In this document: one piece after another, positions 28,954 to 37,274 of the stretch | Layout: each line of letters starts with the position of its first letter | How positions within the stretch are numbered: the stretch's first letter is position 1 | NCBI GenBank assembly: GCA_003963115.1 | Contig: RXJQ01000081.1 | Span: forward strand, 1 to 55,493 | Direction: 5' to 3' | DNA length: 55,493 bases | DNA from: Burkholderiales bacterium | GTDB taxonomy: Bacteria > Pseudomonadota > Gammaproteobacteria > Burkholderiales > Burkholderiaceae_C | Made by a program: the position numbers and the translations under genes | Notes under the pieces: generated by a model | The model's input: the letters and a program-made list of their open reading frames with translations, nothing else | Databases searched by the model: none | What the model was told of the DNA's origin: nothing

Positions 28954-29655
28954 TCAGTGGCCCAGGTCGAAGAACAGCACCTCGGCCTGCTGCCCCCTCT
29001 CGATGGTCAGGGCCACCTCGCCTTCGAGCTTGAGCGCATCGCCCGTCTGCAAGGCCTGGCCATTGACCACCACCGCGCCGCGGGCCACGTGCAGATAGCC
29101 CTTGCGCGCGGGGTCCAGCGCCAATTCAGCGCGCTCATCGCCGTCGAACAGGCCCACAGACAAGCTCGCATCGGCGTGGATGGTCACCGAGCCCTCGCGG
29201 CCATCGGGTGAGGCCACCAGGCGCAGACGGCCGCGCTTGTCTGCGTCGCTGAAGTTCTTCTGCTCATAGCTGGGCTTGAGGCCACGCTCGGTGGGCTCGA
29301 TCCAGATCTGCAGCAGATGTGTGCGCCTGTCCGTCGCCTTGTTGAACTCGCTGTGCATGATGCCCCGGCCCGCGCTCATGCGCTGCACGTCACCCGGCAG
29401 GATGGACGCGCCATTGCCCAGGCTGTCCTCATGCGCCAGCTCGCCTTCGAGCACATAGGTCACGATCTCCATGTCGCGGTGGCCGTGCGTGCCAAAGCCA
29501 CGGCCCGGTGCGATCACGTCGTCGTTGATCACGCGCAGCGGCCCGAAGCCCATGTGAGCCCGGTCGTAGTAATCGGCAAAAGAGAAGCTGTGAAAGCTTT
29601 GCAGCCAGCCATGATCGGCATAACCCCGTTGATCGGCTTGACGCAGTGTCAACAT
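28954..29655 (-). CDS. Pirin-family bicupin protein (YhaK-like)
   Basis: A 233-residue cupin. The N-terminal domain carries pirin metal ligands in THGHRDMEIVTYVLEGELAHEDS and MSAGRGIMHSEFN (His, His, His, Glu pattern), followed by a second beta-domain. Family members bind Fe and several have quercetinase activity or act in redox sensing. The start at 29655 follows AAGGAG. It is divergent from a LysR gene with a shared 123-bp promoter region, so LysR control is likely. Confidence 0.93.
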   Translation of the reverse strand: MLTLRQADQRGYADHGWLQSFHSFSFADYYDRAHMGFGPLRVINDDVIAPGRGFGTHGHRDMEIVTYVLEGELAHEDSLGNGASILPGDVQRMSAGRGIMHSEFNKATDRRTHLLQIWIEPTERGLKPSYEQKNFSDADKRGRLRLVASPDGREGSVTIHADASLSVGLFDGDERAELALDPARKGYLHVARGAVVVNGQALQTGDALKLEGEVALTIERGQQAEVLFFDLGH

Positions 29656-29752
29656 GATGTAGCTCCTTCCAGTGTGTGGCGAAGGTGTTCCGCCTTGAAG
29701 TCAATGTAGGCCGGCCACCTGCCTTTGCGGCTGCGCCAGGCTGATGGCATCA

Positions 29753-29767
29753 TTCAAGAAATTTGAA
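29753..29767 (+). promoter_or_regulatory. Candidate LysR operator
   Basis: TTCAA - 5 bases - TTGAA, a perfect 5-bp-arm inverted repeat 11 bp before the LysR start and about 100 bp upstream of the pirin start. This fits autoregulatory binding by the LysR protein. Confidence 0.5.
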
Positions 29768-29778
29768 ACCACGAGCCC

Positions 29779-30723
29779 ATGACCGATCGCGCCCACGCCC
29801 TTTCGCCCGAAGCCCTGGAAATGGTCGTCACCATCGCGCGCACGGGCAGCTTTGCAGCGGCGGCGCGCGAACTGGGCAAGGTGCCATCGGCCCTCACGTA
29901 CAGCGTGCGCCAGCTCGAAGACGCACTCGACGTGCTCTTGTTCGACCGCCGCAGCCGCCAGGCCAAGCTGACGGCCGCCGGCCAGGAGTTGCTGCGTGAA
30001 GGCCAATTGCTGCTGCAGCAGATGAACGCCGTGGCCAACCGCGTGCAGCGCGTGGCCTCGGGCTGGGAGGCCGAGCTGACCGTGGCCGTGGACAAGGCCA
30101 TCGCGCCGCACGCCGTGTTCGATCTCATGGAGGCTTTCTATGCGCTCAAGCCGCCCACGCGCTTGCGCATGCGCAGCGAGGTCATGACCGGCACCTGGGA
30201 GGCGCTCTCGTCTGGTCAGGCAGACCTCGCCATCGGCGTGGCCGCAGACAGGCTGGCCAGCCAGGACATCCGTTTCGAGACCATCGGTGAGCACCGCTTT
30301 GTGCTCACGGTGGCGCCGCATCATCCACTGGCCAAGGAGCCCGAGCCTTTGTCGGCGACGACGCTGGCGCAGCACCGCATCGTCGCCGTGGCCGACACCG
30401 CCCGCGACCTCGCCCCCATGACGGTCGGCATCCTGCCCGGCCAGGACGTGCTCACGCTGCCATCGATGTCGGCCAAACTGGAGGCGCAGTTGCGTGGCCT
30501 AGGTTGCGGCTTCTTGCCCGAGCCCATGGTGCGTCCGCATGTCGCGGCTGGACGACTCATCCAGAAAGACGTGGACAGCCCGGCCCGTGTGGTCAGCACC
30601 CATTACGCCTGGCGCCAACCAGGGTCCCAACCTGGCATGGCCTTGACCTGGTGGCTGCATCAGTTAGCCAGCCCCACCACACGCTGCGCCTTGCTGGACC
30701 TGCACGAGGGCCTGATCCTGTGA
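29779..30723 (+). CDS. LysR-family transcriptional regulator
   Basis: A 314-residue LysR protein. The N-terminal winged helix-turn-helix ([46 protein letters not shown]) is typical, with a periplasmic-binding-like effector domain after residue 90. No clear Shine-Dalgarno precedes the ATG at 29779. It is divergent from the pirin gene, its most likely target. The stop overlaps the GTG start of gluQ (GTGA at 30720-30723), so the two are translationally coupled, an odd pairing of a regulator with a tRNA-modifying enzyme. Confidence 0.93.
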   Translation: MTDRAHALSPEALEMVVTIARTGSFAAAARELGKVPSALTYSVRQLEDALDVLLFDRRSRQAKLTAAGQELLREGQLLLQQMNAVANRVQRVASGWEAELTVAVDKAIAPHAVFDLMEAFYALKPPTRLRMRSEVMTGTWEALSSGQADLAIGVAADRLASQDIRFETIGEHRFVLTVAPHHPLAKEPEPLSATTLAQHRIVAVADTARDLAPMTVGILPGQDVLTLPSMSAKLEAQLRGLGCGFLPEPMVRPHVAAGRLIQKDVDSPARVVSTHYAWRQPGSQPGMALTWWLHQLASPTTRCALLDLHEGLIL

Positions 30724-31688
30724 GCCTGACTGCTGGTGACGACATCGGCCGCGACGTAGGCCGTGACCTAGGCCCCTACATCGGACGCTACATTGGCCGC
30801 TTTGCGCCCTCACCCACAGGCCCGCTGCACGCCGGCTCATTGGTGGCAGCCCTGGCCAGCTGGCTTGACGCACGGGCCCATCAGGGCCGCTGGCTGGTGC
30901 GCATCGAGGATGTGGACCTGCCGCGCTGCGTGCCGGGTGCCGACCACATCATCCTCGCCCAGTTGGCCGCATGTGGCCTGCATCCCGATGCGCCGCCGGT
31001 CTACCAAAGCCAGCGCGGCGCGCTCTACCAGCGGGCGCTGGATCAGCTCATCGCAGCGGGCCACGCCTATCCCTGTGGCTGCACACGTGCCGACATCGCT
31101 CAGGCCAATGCGGCCCTGGGCTTGAGCAAGCCGCGCCATGGTGAACTGGTCTACCCCGGCACCTGTCGCCCTGCGAACGGCGGCCTGCGAGGCAAGCCCG
31201 CCCGTGCCTGGCGATTGCAGGTGCCAGACGCACCGGCAGACCACATCAACTGGCACGACCAACGCCTTGGCCCACAATCCCAGCATGTGGCCCAAGCCGT
31301 GGGCGACTTCGTCGTCAAACGCGCCGATGGCCTGTGGGCCTACCAATTGGCCGTGGTCGTGGACGATGCCGCTCAAAGCATCACCGACATCGTGCGCGGC
31401 GAGGATCTCTGCGACAACACGCCACGCCAGATCCTGCTGCAACGCTGGCTGAGGCTGCCCACGCCACGCTATCTGCACACCCCGCTGGTCCTGGCTGAAG
31501 ACGGACAGAAGCTGTCCAAACAGAATGGGGCCGAGGCACTGGATTTGTCCGACCCATTGCGTGCATTGGAGGCCGCCGGCGCGGCCTTAGGCCTTCACGT
31601 CATTGCGCCTACTGTCGGTGCGTGGTTAACGCAGGCCATGGCACGCTGGACACTGCTTGCCAAAGACCGGACTGGGAACCTTGCCTGA
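30720..31688 (+). CDS. gluQ: Glutamyl-Q tRNA(Asp) synthetase
   Basis: A 322-residue truncated GluRS homologue that attaches Glu to queuosine in the anticodon of tRNA-Asp. It has the class I signature ([20 protein letters not shown], equivalent of HIGH), a zinc site (YPCGCTRAD ... YPGTC) and the KLSKQNG (KMSKS-like) loop. It lacks the anticodon-binding domain, as expected. The GTG start overlaps the LysR stop and is preceded by GAGGG. The first 27 residues are unusual: five repeats of a (D/Y)(I/V/L)G(R/P) unit run into the native [10 protein letters not shown]. No ATG occurs between the GTG and the conserved motif, so the extension seems genuine. Confidence 0.93.
   Translation: MSLTAGDDIGRDVGRDLGPYIGRYIGRFAPSPTGPLHAGSLVAALASWLDARAHQGRWLVRIEDVDLPRCVPGADHIILAQLAACGLHPDAPPVYQSQRGALYQRALDQLIAAGHAYPCGCTRADIAQANAALGLSKPRHGELVYPGTCRPANGGLRGKPARAWRLQVPDAPADHINWHDQRLGPQSQHVAQAVGDFVVKRADGLWAYQLAVVVDDAAQSITDIVRGEDLCDNTPRQILLQRWLRLPTPRYLHTPLVLAEDGQKLSKQNGAEALDLSDPLRALEAAGAALGLHVIAPTVGAWLTQAMARWTLLAKDRTGNLA
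30741..30800 (+). repeat. Five 12-bp imperfect tandem repeats at the 5' end of gluQ
   Basis: Units begin at 30741, 30753, 30765, 30777 and 30789 with pattern (G/T)AC-(A/G/C)T(A/C/T)-GG(C/A)-C(G/C)N. They encode [16 protein letters not shown] and YIGR. The last unit is the conserved start of the synthetase core, so the repeats look like in-frame duplication of that segment. Confidence 0.85.
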
Positions 31689-31865
31689 CAAGTGTCCGTA
31701 AATCCTGTGTTGCAGTGAAATATTTGGCCTGGCATCACTGATTCGGGGTGCTTTACAAATGGCAACAGGAAGCGATCTGCCATAGACTGAATCTTGTCTT
31801 TTGTACAGGATGAAATGGCGTTACTCATTGACTTCCTGTCCCCGCCGGCCTTGGACAGGCCGTGA

Positions 31866-32723
31866 ATGCAAGGGTGGCTTCGTGTGAATCCCGTTTCAAC
31901 TCACTTGTCAAAAGAGGACGACGAGCCTCAAGGCAAGTTGCTCCCATACGGCGTCAACAGATTCGTTGAACTGACACCCTTGGCAGCCGTTTTGTGGAGG
32001 CGGCTGGACAAGCTGTTTTCTATCGGCAAGGAAGTACGCGCACTGCCCTTGGTTACCATCGACCTGATGCTGTCCAGAGCCGAGGACAACCACCGCTTCT
32101 TCCGTGACGTCACCCTGGCCTTTTATCGTCAGGCGCACAGCCGGCACCCCAAGTTTCCGCTGATCAGCCGGGTGAAATACGGTCTCGCCGTCTGCCAGCT
32201 TGCCCAGCACGAGAAGAGCTACTTCGATCGCCTGGAGCCCACGGGCAAGCGCAACATCCGCAAGGCGATCAAGCTGGGTTACCGCTTCGCGCCCATCCAT
32301 TACAACCACCACCTGCTTGACATCGACCACATCCACCAGTCGACACGTGTCAGGCAAGGGCGCGCCATGGACGAGCGATTGCTGCGCAATGCCGTGCCCC
32401 ATGGCAACCCGGCCACGCGCGACAAGCACCACGACTACCCCTACTTCGGCGTGTTCCGGGGCGACCGTCTCGTGGCCTATGCCGGCTGTCTGGTAGCTGG
32501 CCAGCTGTGCTCCATCGAGCACATCTATGGCCATGCGCAGTTCCAGCAGGACGGCATCGTGCCCTTGCTGTTGAGCTCGACGGCCGATTACCTGCAGGCC
32601 CACTACCCGCATGTGTCGTACTACACCTATGGCACCTACTATGGCGCCACGCCCAGCATGCAGCGCTTCAAGCGCAAGTTCCTGTTTGAGCCCTGCAGGG
32701 TGAACTGGCGCCTTGGGCGCTGA
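31866..32723 (+). CDS. Putative acyl-CoA N-acyltransferase-fold protein (GNAT/FemAB-like)
   Basis: A 285-residue cytoplasmic protein with no signal peptide. The central part (SYFDRLEPTGKRNIRKAIKLGYRF; YFGVFRGDRLVAYAGCLVAGQLCSIEHIYGHAQFQQDGIVPLLLSSTADYLQ) has the order and spacing of a GNAT/FemAB-type acyltransferase: an 'RNIRKA' helix, then beta-strands and a C-terminal helix. I cannot name the substrate. The start is uncertain: the ATG at 31866 has no ribosome site and lies just after an inverted repeat (31835-31859). A GTG at 31884 is an alternative. The 177-bp region upstream is AT-rich compared with its neighbours and probably holds its promoter. Confidence 0.65.
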   Translation: MQGWLRVNPVSTHLSKEDDEPQGKLLPYGVNRFVELTPLAAVLWRRLDKLFSIGKEVRALPLVTIDLMLSRAEDNHRFFRDVTLAFYRQAHSRHPKFPLISRVKYGLAVCQLAQHEKSYFDRLEPTGKRNIRKAIKLGYRFAPIHYNHHLLDIDHIHQSTRVRQGRAMDERLLRNAVPHGNPATRDKHHDYPYFGVFRGDRLVAYAGCLVAGQLCSIEHIYGHAQFQQDGIVPLLLSSTADYLQAHYPHVSYYTYGTYYGATPSMQRFKRKFLFEPCRVNWRLGR

Positions 32724-32914
32724 TGGCCTTCTTGGGCATCACGGGCTTCATGGGCTTCTTGGCCGGCCAGCGGCGTCCGTGACGGATTGCCGACAAGGCC
32801 CAAGTTTGTCGCCGTTCAGCGTGTACCTTGACTTGACAGACAGGGCCGCCAGCCCCATATGTGAGGTTGTCAGGTATCCTCATACCGCTGCCCTACCAGA
32901 CGAGAACCGATTTC

Positions 32915-33547
32915 ATGAAGACAAGTCGACTGAGCACGCTGCTGTTGGTGCTGTTGCTGTCGGCCTGTGCGTCCAAGACGCAGAACCGGGTGACATCGGC
33001 CGCGACCACGCCGCTGAGCGACTTGAATCTGGTTCGCGACGAGATTCCCGAGGTGCTCCAGAACGCCCTCAAGCAGCCCTATCTCAAGCCCGTGGGTGAC
33101 AACTGTGCGCCCATCATCGACGAGGTCCATCAGCTGGACGTGGCGCTGGGCCCCGACCTCGACGCCCCCGATTCTGATGACACCCCTTCGCTGCTGGATC
33201 GTGGCTCGGACATGGCCGAGAACACCGCCGTGGGCGCCATCCAGCGCACCGCCGAGGGCCTGGTGCCGTTCAGAAGCTGGGTGCGCAAGCTGACGGGTGC
33301 CGAGCGCCACTCCAAGAAGATGGCAGCCGCCGTGACCGCAGGGGCCATCCGTCGGGCTTATCTGAAGGGTGCGGCTGTCTCGCGGGGCTGTGTGTTGGCG
33401 CCCCCGCCGCAGGTGGCCACAGCGGCTTCCGCAGCGTCAGCGGCATCTGCGGCCAGCGCGGCATCAGCAGCCCCTCCCGCATCGGCATCGTCAACGCCAC
33501 CGGCCTCCACCGCTACGGCCTCCGCCGCAGAACCCATCAAGCGCTGA
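32915..33547 (+). CDS. Hypothetical lipoprotein with Ala/Ser-repeat C-terminus
   Basis: A 210-residue protein. The signal peptide and lipobox (LLLVLLLSACAS) indicate a lipoprotein; the ATG at 32915 was chosen because it gives this signal. The middle (PYLKPVGDNCAPIIDEVHQLDVALGPDLDAPDSDD ... ENTAVGAIQRTAEGLVPFRSWVRKLTGAERHSKKMAAAVTAGAIRRAYLKG) contains two Cys and resembles conserved proteobacterial lipoproteins of unknown function. The last 45 residues are a low-complexity (A)nS/P tail encoded by repeats, probably a flexible spacer. It converges on orn with a 3-bp gap. Confidence 0.8.
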   Translation: MKTSRLSTLLLVLLLSACASKTQNRVTSAATTPLSDLNLVRDEIPEVLQNALKQPYLKPVGDNCAPIIDEVHQLDVALGPDLDAPDSDDTPSLLDRGSDMAENTAVGAIQRTAEGLVPFRSWVRKLTGAERHSKKMAAAVTAGAIRRAYLKGAAVSRGCVLAPPPQVATAASAASAASAASAASAAPPASASSTPPASTATASAAEPIKR

Positions 33548-33550
33548 ACT

Positions 33551-34183
33551 TCACGCGGCTGGCGCCACGGGCCGCTCCACGACCAGGAAGTGCTCGCGGT
33601 AGTACGCCAGCTCGTCGATGGACTCGTGGATGTCGGCCAGGGCCGTGTGCATCTGCGCCTTCTTGAAACCCTCGGCCAGACCGGGCCGCCAGCGCTTGGC
33701 CAGCTCCTTCAGGGTGCTGACATCCAGGTTGCGGTAGTGGAAATAGGCCTCCAGCGTGGGCATGTAGCGGGCCAGGAAGCGGCGGTCCTGGCAGATCGAG
33801 TTGCCGCACATGGGCGACTTGTTGTTGGGCACGTGGATCTTGAGGAAGGCGATCACGGCGGCGGCGGCCTGATCCTCGTCCACCGTGGAAGCCTTGACGC
33901 GGTCGATCAGGCCGCTCTTGCCGTGCGTGCCCTTGTTCCAGGCGTCCATGCCGTTGAGCATCTCGTCGGACTGGTGGATGGCGAACACGGGGCCTTCCAC
34001 GCGCACGCTCAGATCGGGCGAGGTCACGACCACGGCGATCTCGATGATGCGGTCGCTGTCGGGCTTGAGGCCGGTCATCTCCAGGTCGATCCAGATCAGG
34101 TTCTGGTCGCTTTTGGTCAGGGAGACGGCGGTGGCCGACGTATCGGCTGCCAGGGGCTGGGCATCGCTGCTCGTGCTGCTCAT
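33551..34183 (-). CDS. orn: Oligoribonuclease
   Basis: A 210-residue DEDDh 3'-5' exonuclease that degrades 2-nt RNAs and pGpG, the c-di-GMP breakdown product. Catalytic residues are in WIDLEMTGL (Asp, Glu), [12 protein letters not shown] (Asp) and [14 protein letters not shown] (His, Asp). The N-terminus has an extra polar stretch of about 25 residues ([20 protein letters not shown]). The start at 34183 follows GAGGAAG. It is divergent from the M48 protease gene, the usual Burkholderiales arrangement. Confidence 0.96.
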   Translation of the reverse strand: MSSTSSDAQPLAADTSATAVSLTKSDQNLIWIDLEMTGLKPDSDRIIEIAVVVTSPDLSVRVEGPVFAIHQSDEMLNGMDAWNKGTHGKSGLIDRVKASTVDEDQAAAAVIAFLKIHVPNNKSPMCGNSICQDRRFLARYMPTLEAYFHYRNLDVSTLKELAKRWRPGLAEGFKKAQMHTALADIHESIDELAYYREHFLVVERPVAPAA

Positions 34184-34311
34184 CGAAAGGCTTCCTCGCG
34201 CGGGCCTGCCGCCCACGTCTTGTCATACGAAAATCGGTGGGCCCGACCGCCTCCAGTGCGAGGTTTTTGCAACCGGACCCAAAGCGCCGATTGTGAGGCA
34301 AACGTACACTG

Positions 34312-35595
34312 ATGCCCATGCAACCCAGCGACCCCACCCTGCACCTCACCGTGATTTTCGCGGCCTTCGTGGCCGCCACCCTGCTCACCAAATTCTGGCT
34401 GGACAGCCGCCAGGCTCGCCATGTGGCGCAGCACCGCGCCGCCGTGCCGCCCGCTTTCAGCCACGAGGTCACGCTGGCCAGCCACCAGCGTGCCGCCGAC
34501 TACACCCTCGACAAGCTGCGATTCGGCCTGGTCAGCAAGGCCCTGAGCACCGCCGTCTTGCTGGGCTGGACCTTGCTGGGCGGCCTGGACGTGCTCAACC
34601 ACGCCGTTCGTGATCTGGTGCTGCCGCACTGGGGCGGTCTGGCCTATCAGCTGGTGTTGCTGGGCGCCTTCACGGCCATTGGCGGCCTCGTCGAGCTGCC
34701 CATGGACGCCTGGAACACCTTCCGCATCGAGCAGCGCCACGGCTTCAACCGCATGAGCTGGGGCATGTGGCTCGGCGACCTGGTCAAGCAGAGCCTGGTA
34801 GGCCTGCTCATCGGCACGCCGATCGCCGCGCTGATCCTGTGGCTGATGGGCGCCGCCGGCCAGATGTGGTGGCTGTGGGCCTGGGGCGCCTGGGTTGCAT
34901 TCAGTCTGCTGCTGATGGTGATCTTCCCCATCTTCATCGCGCCGCTGTTCAACAAGTTCGAGCCGCTCAAGGACGACACCCTGGCCGACCGCGTCAAGTC
35001 CCTGATGGCGCGCTGTGGCTTCACGGCCAAAGGCTTTTTCGTGATGGACGGCAGCCGCCGCTCGGCCCATGCCAACGCCTACTTCACAGGGTTGGGCTCG
35101 TCCAAGCGCGTGGTCTTCTTCGACACTCTGCTGACCAAGCTGTCGCATGGCGAGGTGGAAGCCGTGCTGGCCCACGAGCTGGGCCACTTCAAGCACAAGC
35201 ACGTGCTCAAGCGCATGATCATGATGTTCGTGATGAGTCTGGCCGGTTTTGCACTGCTGGGCTGGCTGTCGCGCCAGGCGGGTTTCTACATCGGCCTGGG
35301 CGTTTCGCCCAACATGACCGGGCCCAACGATGCGCTGGCCCTGCTGCTCTTCATGCTGGCCCTGCCGCCCTTCATGTTCTTCGTCTCGCCCTTGATGTCC
35401 TACTTCTCGCGACGCGACGAATACCAGGCCGATGCCTACGCCTGCAAACAGTCCAGCGGCAAGGATCTGGCCATGGCCTTGATCAAGCTGTACAAGGACA
35501 ACTCGTCCACGCTCACGCCCGATCCGATGTACGTGCGCTTCTACTACTCGCACCCGCCCGCATCGGAGCGCCTGGCGGCCATGGCCTTGCATTGA
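34312..35595 (+). CDS. M48-family (Ste24-like) membrane zinc protease
   Basis: A 427-residue polytopic membrane metalloprotease. The zinc motif HELGH (VLAHELGHFKHKHVLKRM) is near residue 288, and the third ligand Glu is in SRRDEYQADAYAC. About seven hydrophobic segments are visible. It resembles CAAX prenyl protease 1 (Ste24), but bacteria have no prenylated CAAX proteins, so its real substrates are probably damaged membrane proteins (inference). Length is normal for the family. It is the first gene of a run with phhB and rsgA. Confidence 0.93.
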   Translation: MPMQPSDPTLHLTVIFAAFVAATLLTKFWLDSRQARHVAQHRAAVPPAFSHEVTLASHQRAADYTLDKLRFGLVSKALSTAVLLGWTLLGGLDVLNHAVRDLVLPHWGGLAYQLVLLGAFTAIGGLVELPMDAWNTFRIEQRHGFNRMSWGMWLGDLVKQSLVGLLIGTPIAALILWLMGAAGQMWWLWAWGAWVAFSLLLMVIFPIFIAPLFNKFEPLKDDTLADRVKSLMARCGFTAKGFFVMDGSRRSAHANAYFTGLGSSKRVVFFDTLLTKLSHGEVEAVLAHELGHFKHKHVLKRMIMMFVMSLAGFALLGWLSRQAGFYIGLGVSPNMTGPNDALALLLFMLALPPFMFFVSPLMSYFSRRDEYQADAYACKQSSGKDLAMALIKLYKDNSSTLTPDPMYVRFYYSHPPASERLAAMALH

Positions 35596-35626
35596 CCTGG
35601 CCCGCATCCCCATCACGGAAGACACC

Positions 35627-35968
35627 ATGTCACAAGCCCAGCCCCTACACCTGCAGCGCTGCAGCCACCAAAGCGGCCCGGCCCTGAGCGCCGGCGAGCA
35701 ACAGTTGATGCTGAGCCAGTTGAAGGACTGGACCGTCGACAGCGGCACACCAGGCGGCGTGCTCACCAAAACCTTCACACTGGCCGGCTTCCACCACACC
35801 ATGGCCTTTGTCAACGCGGTGGCCTGGATTGCCCACGAACAGGATCACCACCCCGATCTGGCCGTGAGCTACAAGCACTGCACCATCCGCTGGTCCACGC
35901 ACTCGGTGGGCGGCCTGTCGATCAACGACTTCATCTGCGCCGCACGTGTGGATGCCCTGTCCGCATGA
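35627..35968 (+). CDS. phhB: 4a-hydroxytetrahydrobiopterin dehydratase (PCD)
   Basis: A 113-residue pterin-4a-carbinolamine dehydratase. The signature FHHTMAFVNAVAWIAHEQDHHPDLAVSYKHCTIRWSTHSVGGLSINDF contains the active-site His residues. It recycles the pterin cofactor of aromatic amino acid hydroxylases. No hydroxylase gene is adjacent; the gene sits between the M48 protease and rsgA, as in many Burkholderiales. It overlaps rsgA by the ATGA at 35965-35968. Confidence 0.94.
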   Translation: MSQAQPLHLQRCSHQSGPALSAGEQQLMLSQLKDWTVDSGTPGGVLTKTFTLAGFHHTMAFVNAVAWIAHEQDHHPDLAVSYKHCTIRWSTHSVGGLSINDFICAARVDALSA

Positions 35969-36921
35969 AGCGCGCTGGTAAGGGCGGTCGTGACAGGCCA
36001 GGCAAGGAGGCCGACACCAGCCAATGTCAGACGGGTCTGGTCGTGGCCACGCATGGCCGCCATGTGGTCGTGGAAGACACCGAGGGCCAGCGCCTGATCT
36101 GCCATCCACGCGGCAAGAAGAGCGAGGCCGTCGTGGGCGACCGCGTGCAGTGGCAGCACACCCTGGATGGCGGTGACGAAGGCGTGATCGTGGCGGTTGA
36201 AGAACGCCGCAGCCTGCTCTACCGGCAAGACGAATGGCGCAGCAAATCCTTCGCGGCCAACCTTGATCAGTTGCTCATGTGGATCGCCGTGGAGCCTGTC
36301 TTCAGTGAAGCGCAGCTCACGCGCGCCCTGATCGCGGCAGAGTCAGCCGGCATCCCCGCCACCATCGTGCTCAACAAGATCGACCTGCCCGGTGCGCCAA
36401 CCGCGCGTGAACGCCTGGCGCCCTACAAGGCCATGGGCTACCGCGTGGTCGAGCTGTCGCTGAAGAAGGAAACCGAGGCCGCGCGTGCGCAGGTCGGCCC
36501 GCTGCTGCAAGGCAAGGCCACGCTGGTGCTGGGCCCCTCCGGCGCTGGCAAGAGCACCCTGATCAACACCTTGCTGCCGCATGCGCGGGCCGAGGTCGGC
36601 GAGATCTCGCAAGCGCTCAACTCCGGCAAGCACACCACCACATCGAGCCTGTGGTACTGGCTGGATGACAGCCGCAGCAGCGCGGTGATCGACTCTCCCG
36701 GCTTTCAGGAGTTCGGCATGCACCACATCCCGCCGACCGAACTGGCGCGCTGGATGCCCGACATCGCCAAGCACATGAACGACTGCCGCTTCCACAACTG
36801 CACGCATCGGCAAGAACCTGGTTGCGCCGTGCAGGCCGCCGTGGAACGCGGTGAAGTCAGCCCCATCAGATTGAGTCTGTACACGGCCCTGTACGACGAG
36901 CTCAGCCAGCCGCGCTGGTGA
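35965..36921 (+). CDS. rsgA: Ribosome biogenesis GTPase RsgA
   Basis: A 318-residue circularly permuted GTPase acting late in 30S subunit assembly. An OB-fold N-terminus is followed by the G4 motif NKIDL near residue 134, then G1 GPSGAGKST near 190 and G3 DSPGFQEF. The C-terminal zinc site is DCRFHNCTHRQEPGC. The permuted G4-G1-G3 order is diagnostic. It is translationally coupled to phhB. Confidence 0.96.
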   Translation: MKRAGKGGRDRPGKEADTSQCQTGLVVATHGRHVVVEDTEGQRLICHPRGKKSEAVVGDRVQWQHTLDGGDEGVIVAVEERRSLLYRQDEWRSKSFAANLDQLLMWIAVEPVFSEAQLTRALIAAESAGIPATIVLNKIDLPGAPTARERLAPYKAMGYRVVELSLKKETEAARAQVGPLLQGKATLVLGPSGAGKSTLINTLLPHARAEVGEISQALNSGKHTTTSSLWYWLDDSRSSAVIDSPGFQEFGMHHIPPTELARWMPDIAKHMNDCRFHNCTHRQEPGCAVQAAVERGEVSPIRLSLYTALYDELSQPRW

Positions 36922-36977
36922 CGCGTACTTGCCCTGCAACGGCCGCTGCTTCACCCCTCATCACCCATCACCTGATC

Positions 36978-37250
36978 ATGACCGACCGCCTGAGCCCGTT
37001 GACCGCCACGCTGGATGCTTTCGCCCAAGGGCGCCTGTCCATCGCGGACCTGGCCAATCAGTGGCGTGATGCTGCCCGCCACCACCAACCCGCCTTGCCA
37101 CAACGCTACCAGGATGTCCTGGAACGTGTGCTCAGCCAGCTGGAAAGCGCCGCGCTGTTCACAGAAGAGAGCTGCTCTTTCAGCCAGGCAGACATGGTGG
37201 GTGCCCTGCGCGAGTGGTTAGGCAAAGCCCTGGCCTTGCCCAAGGCTTGA
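36978..37250 (+). CDS. Hypothetical small helical protein
   Basis: A 90-residue acidic, mostly helical protein (LTATLDAFAQGRLSIADLANQWRDAARHHQ ... YQDVLERVLSQLESAALFTEESCSFSQADMVGALREWLGKAL). I do not recognise a named family. It follows rsgA by 56 bp. A GTG at 36918 that overlaps the rsgA stop would add 20 residues; neither start has a good ribosome site. It is accepted as real because it is codirectional with rsgA, keeps GC-rich codon use, and stops before the convergent flavoprotein gene. Confidence 0.6.
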   Translation: MTDRLSPLTATLDAFAQGRLSIADLANQWRDAARHHQPALPQRYQDVLERVLSQLESAALFTEESCSFSQADMVGALREWLGKALALPKA

Positions 37251-37274
37251 CCGATCGATGAAGCACCGAGGGCG

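Noticed and set aside
33410..33500. Short tandem repeats resembling a repeat array
   Set aside because: They encode an Ala/Ser/Pro-rich tail inside the lipoprotein gene; no spacer-repeat structure, so not CRISPR.
34180..35814. 544-residue open frame on the minus strand over the M48 protease
   Set aside because: Shadow of the protease, low-complexity Gln/His/Gly composition; the plus-strand protein has an HELGH motif and membrane helices.
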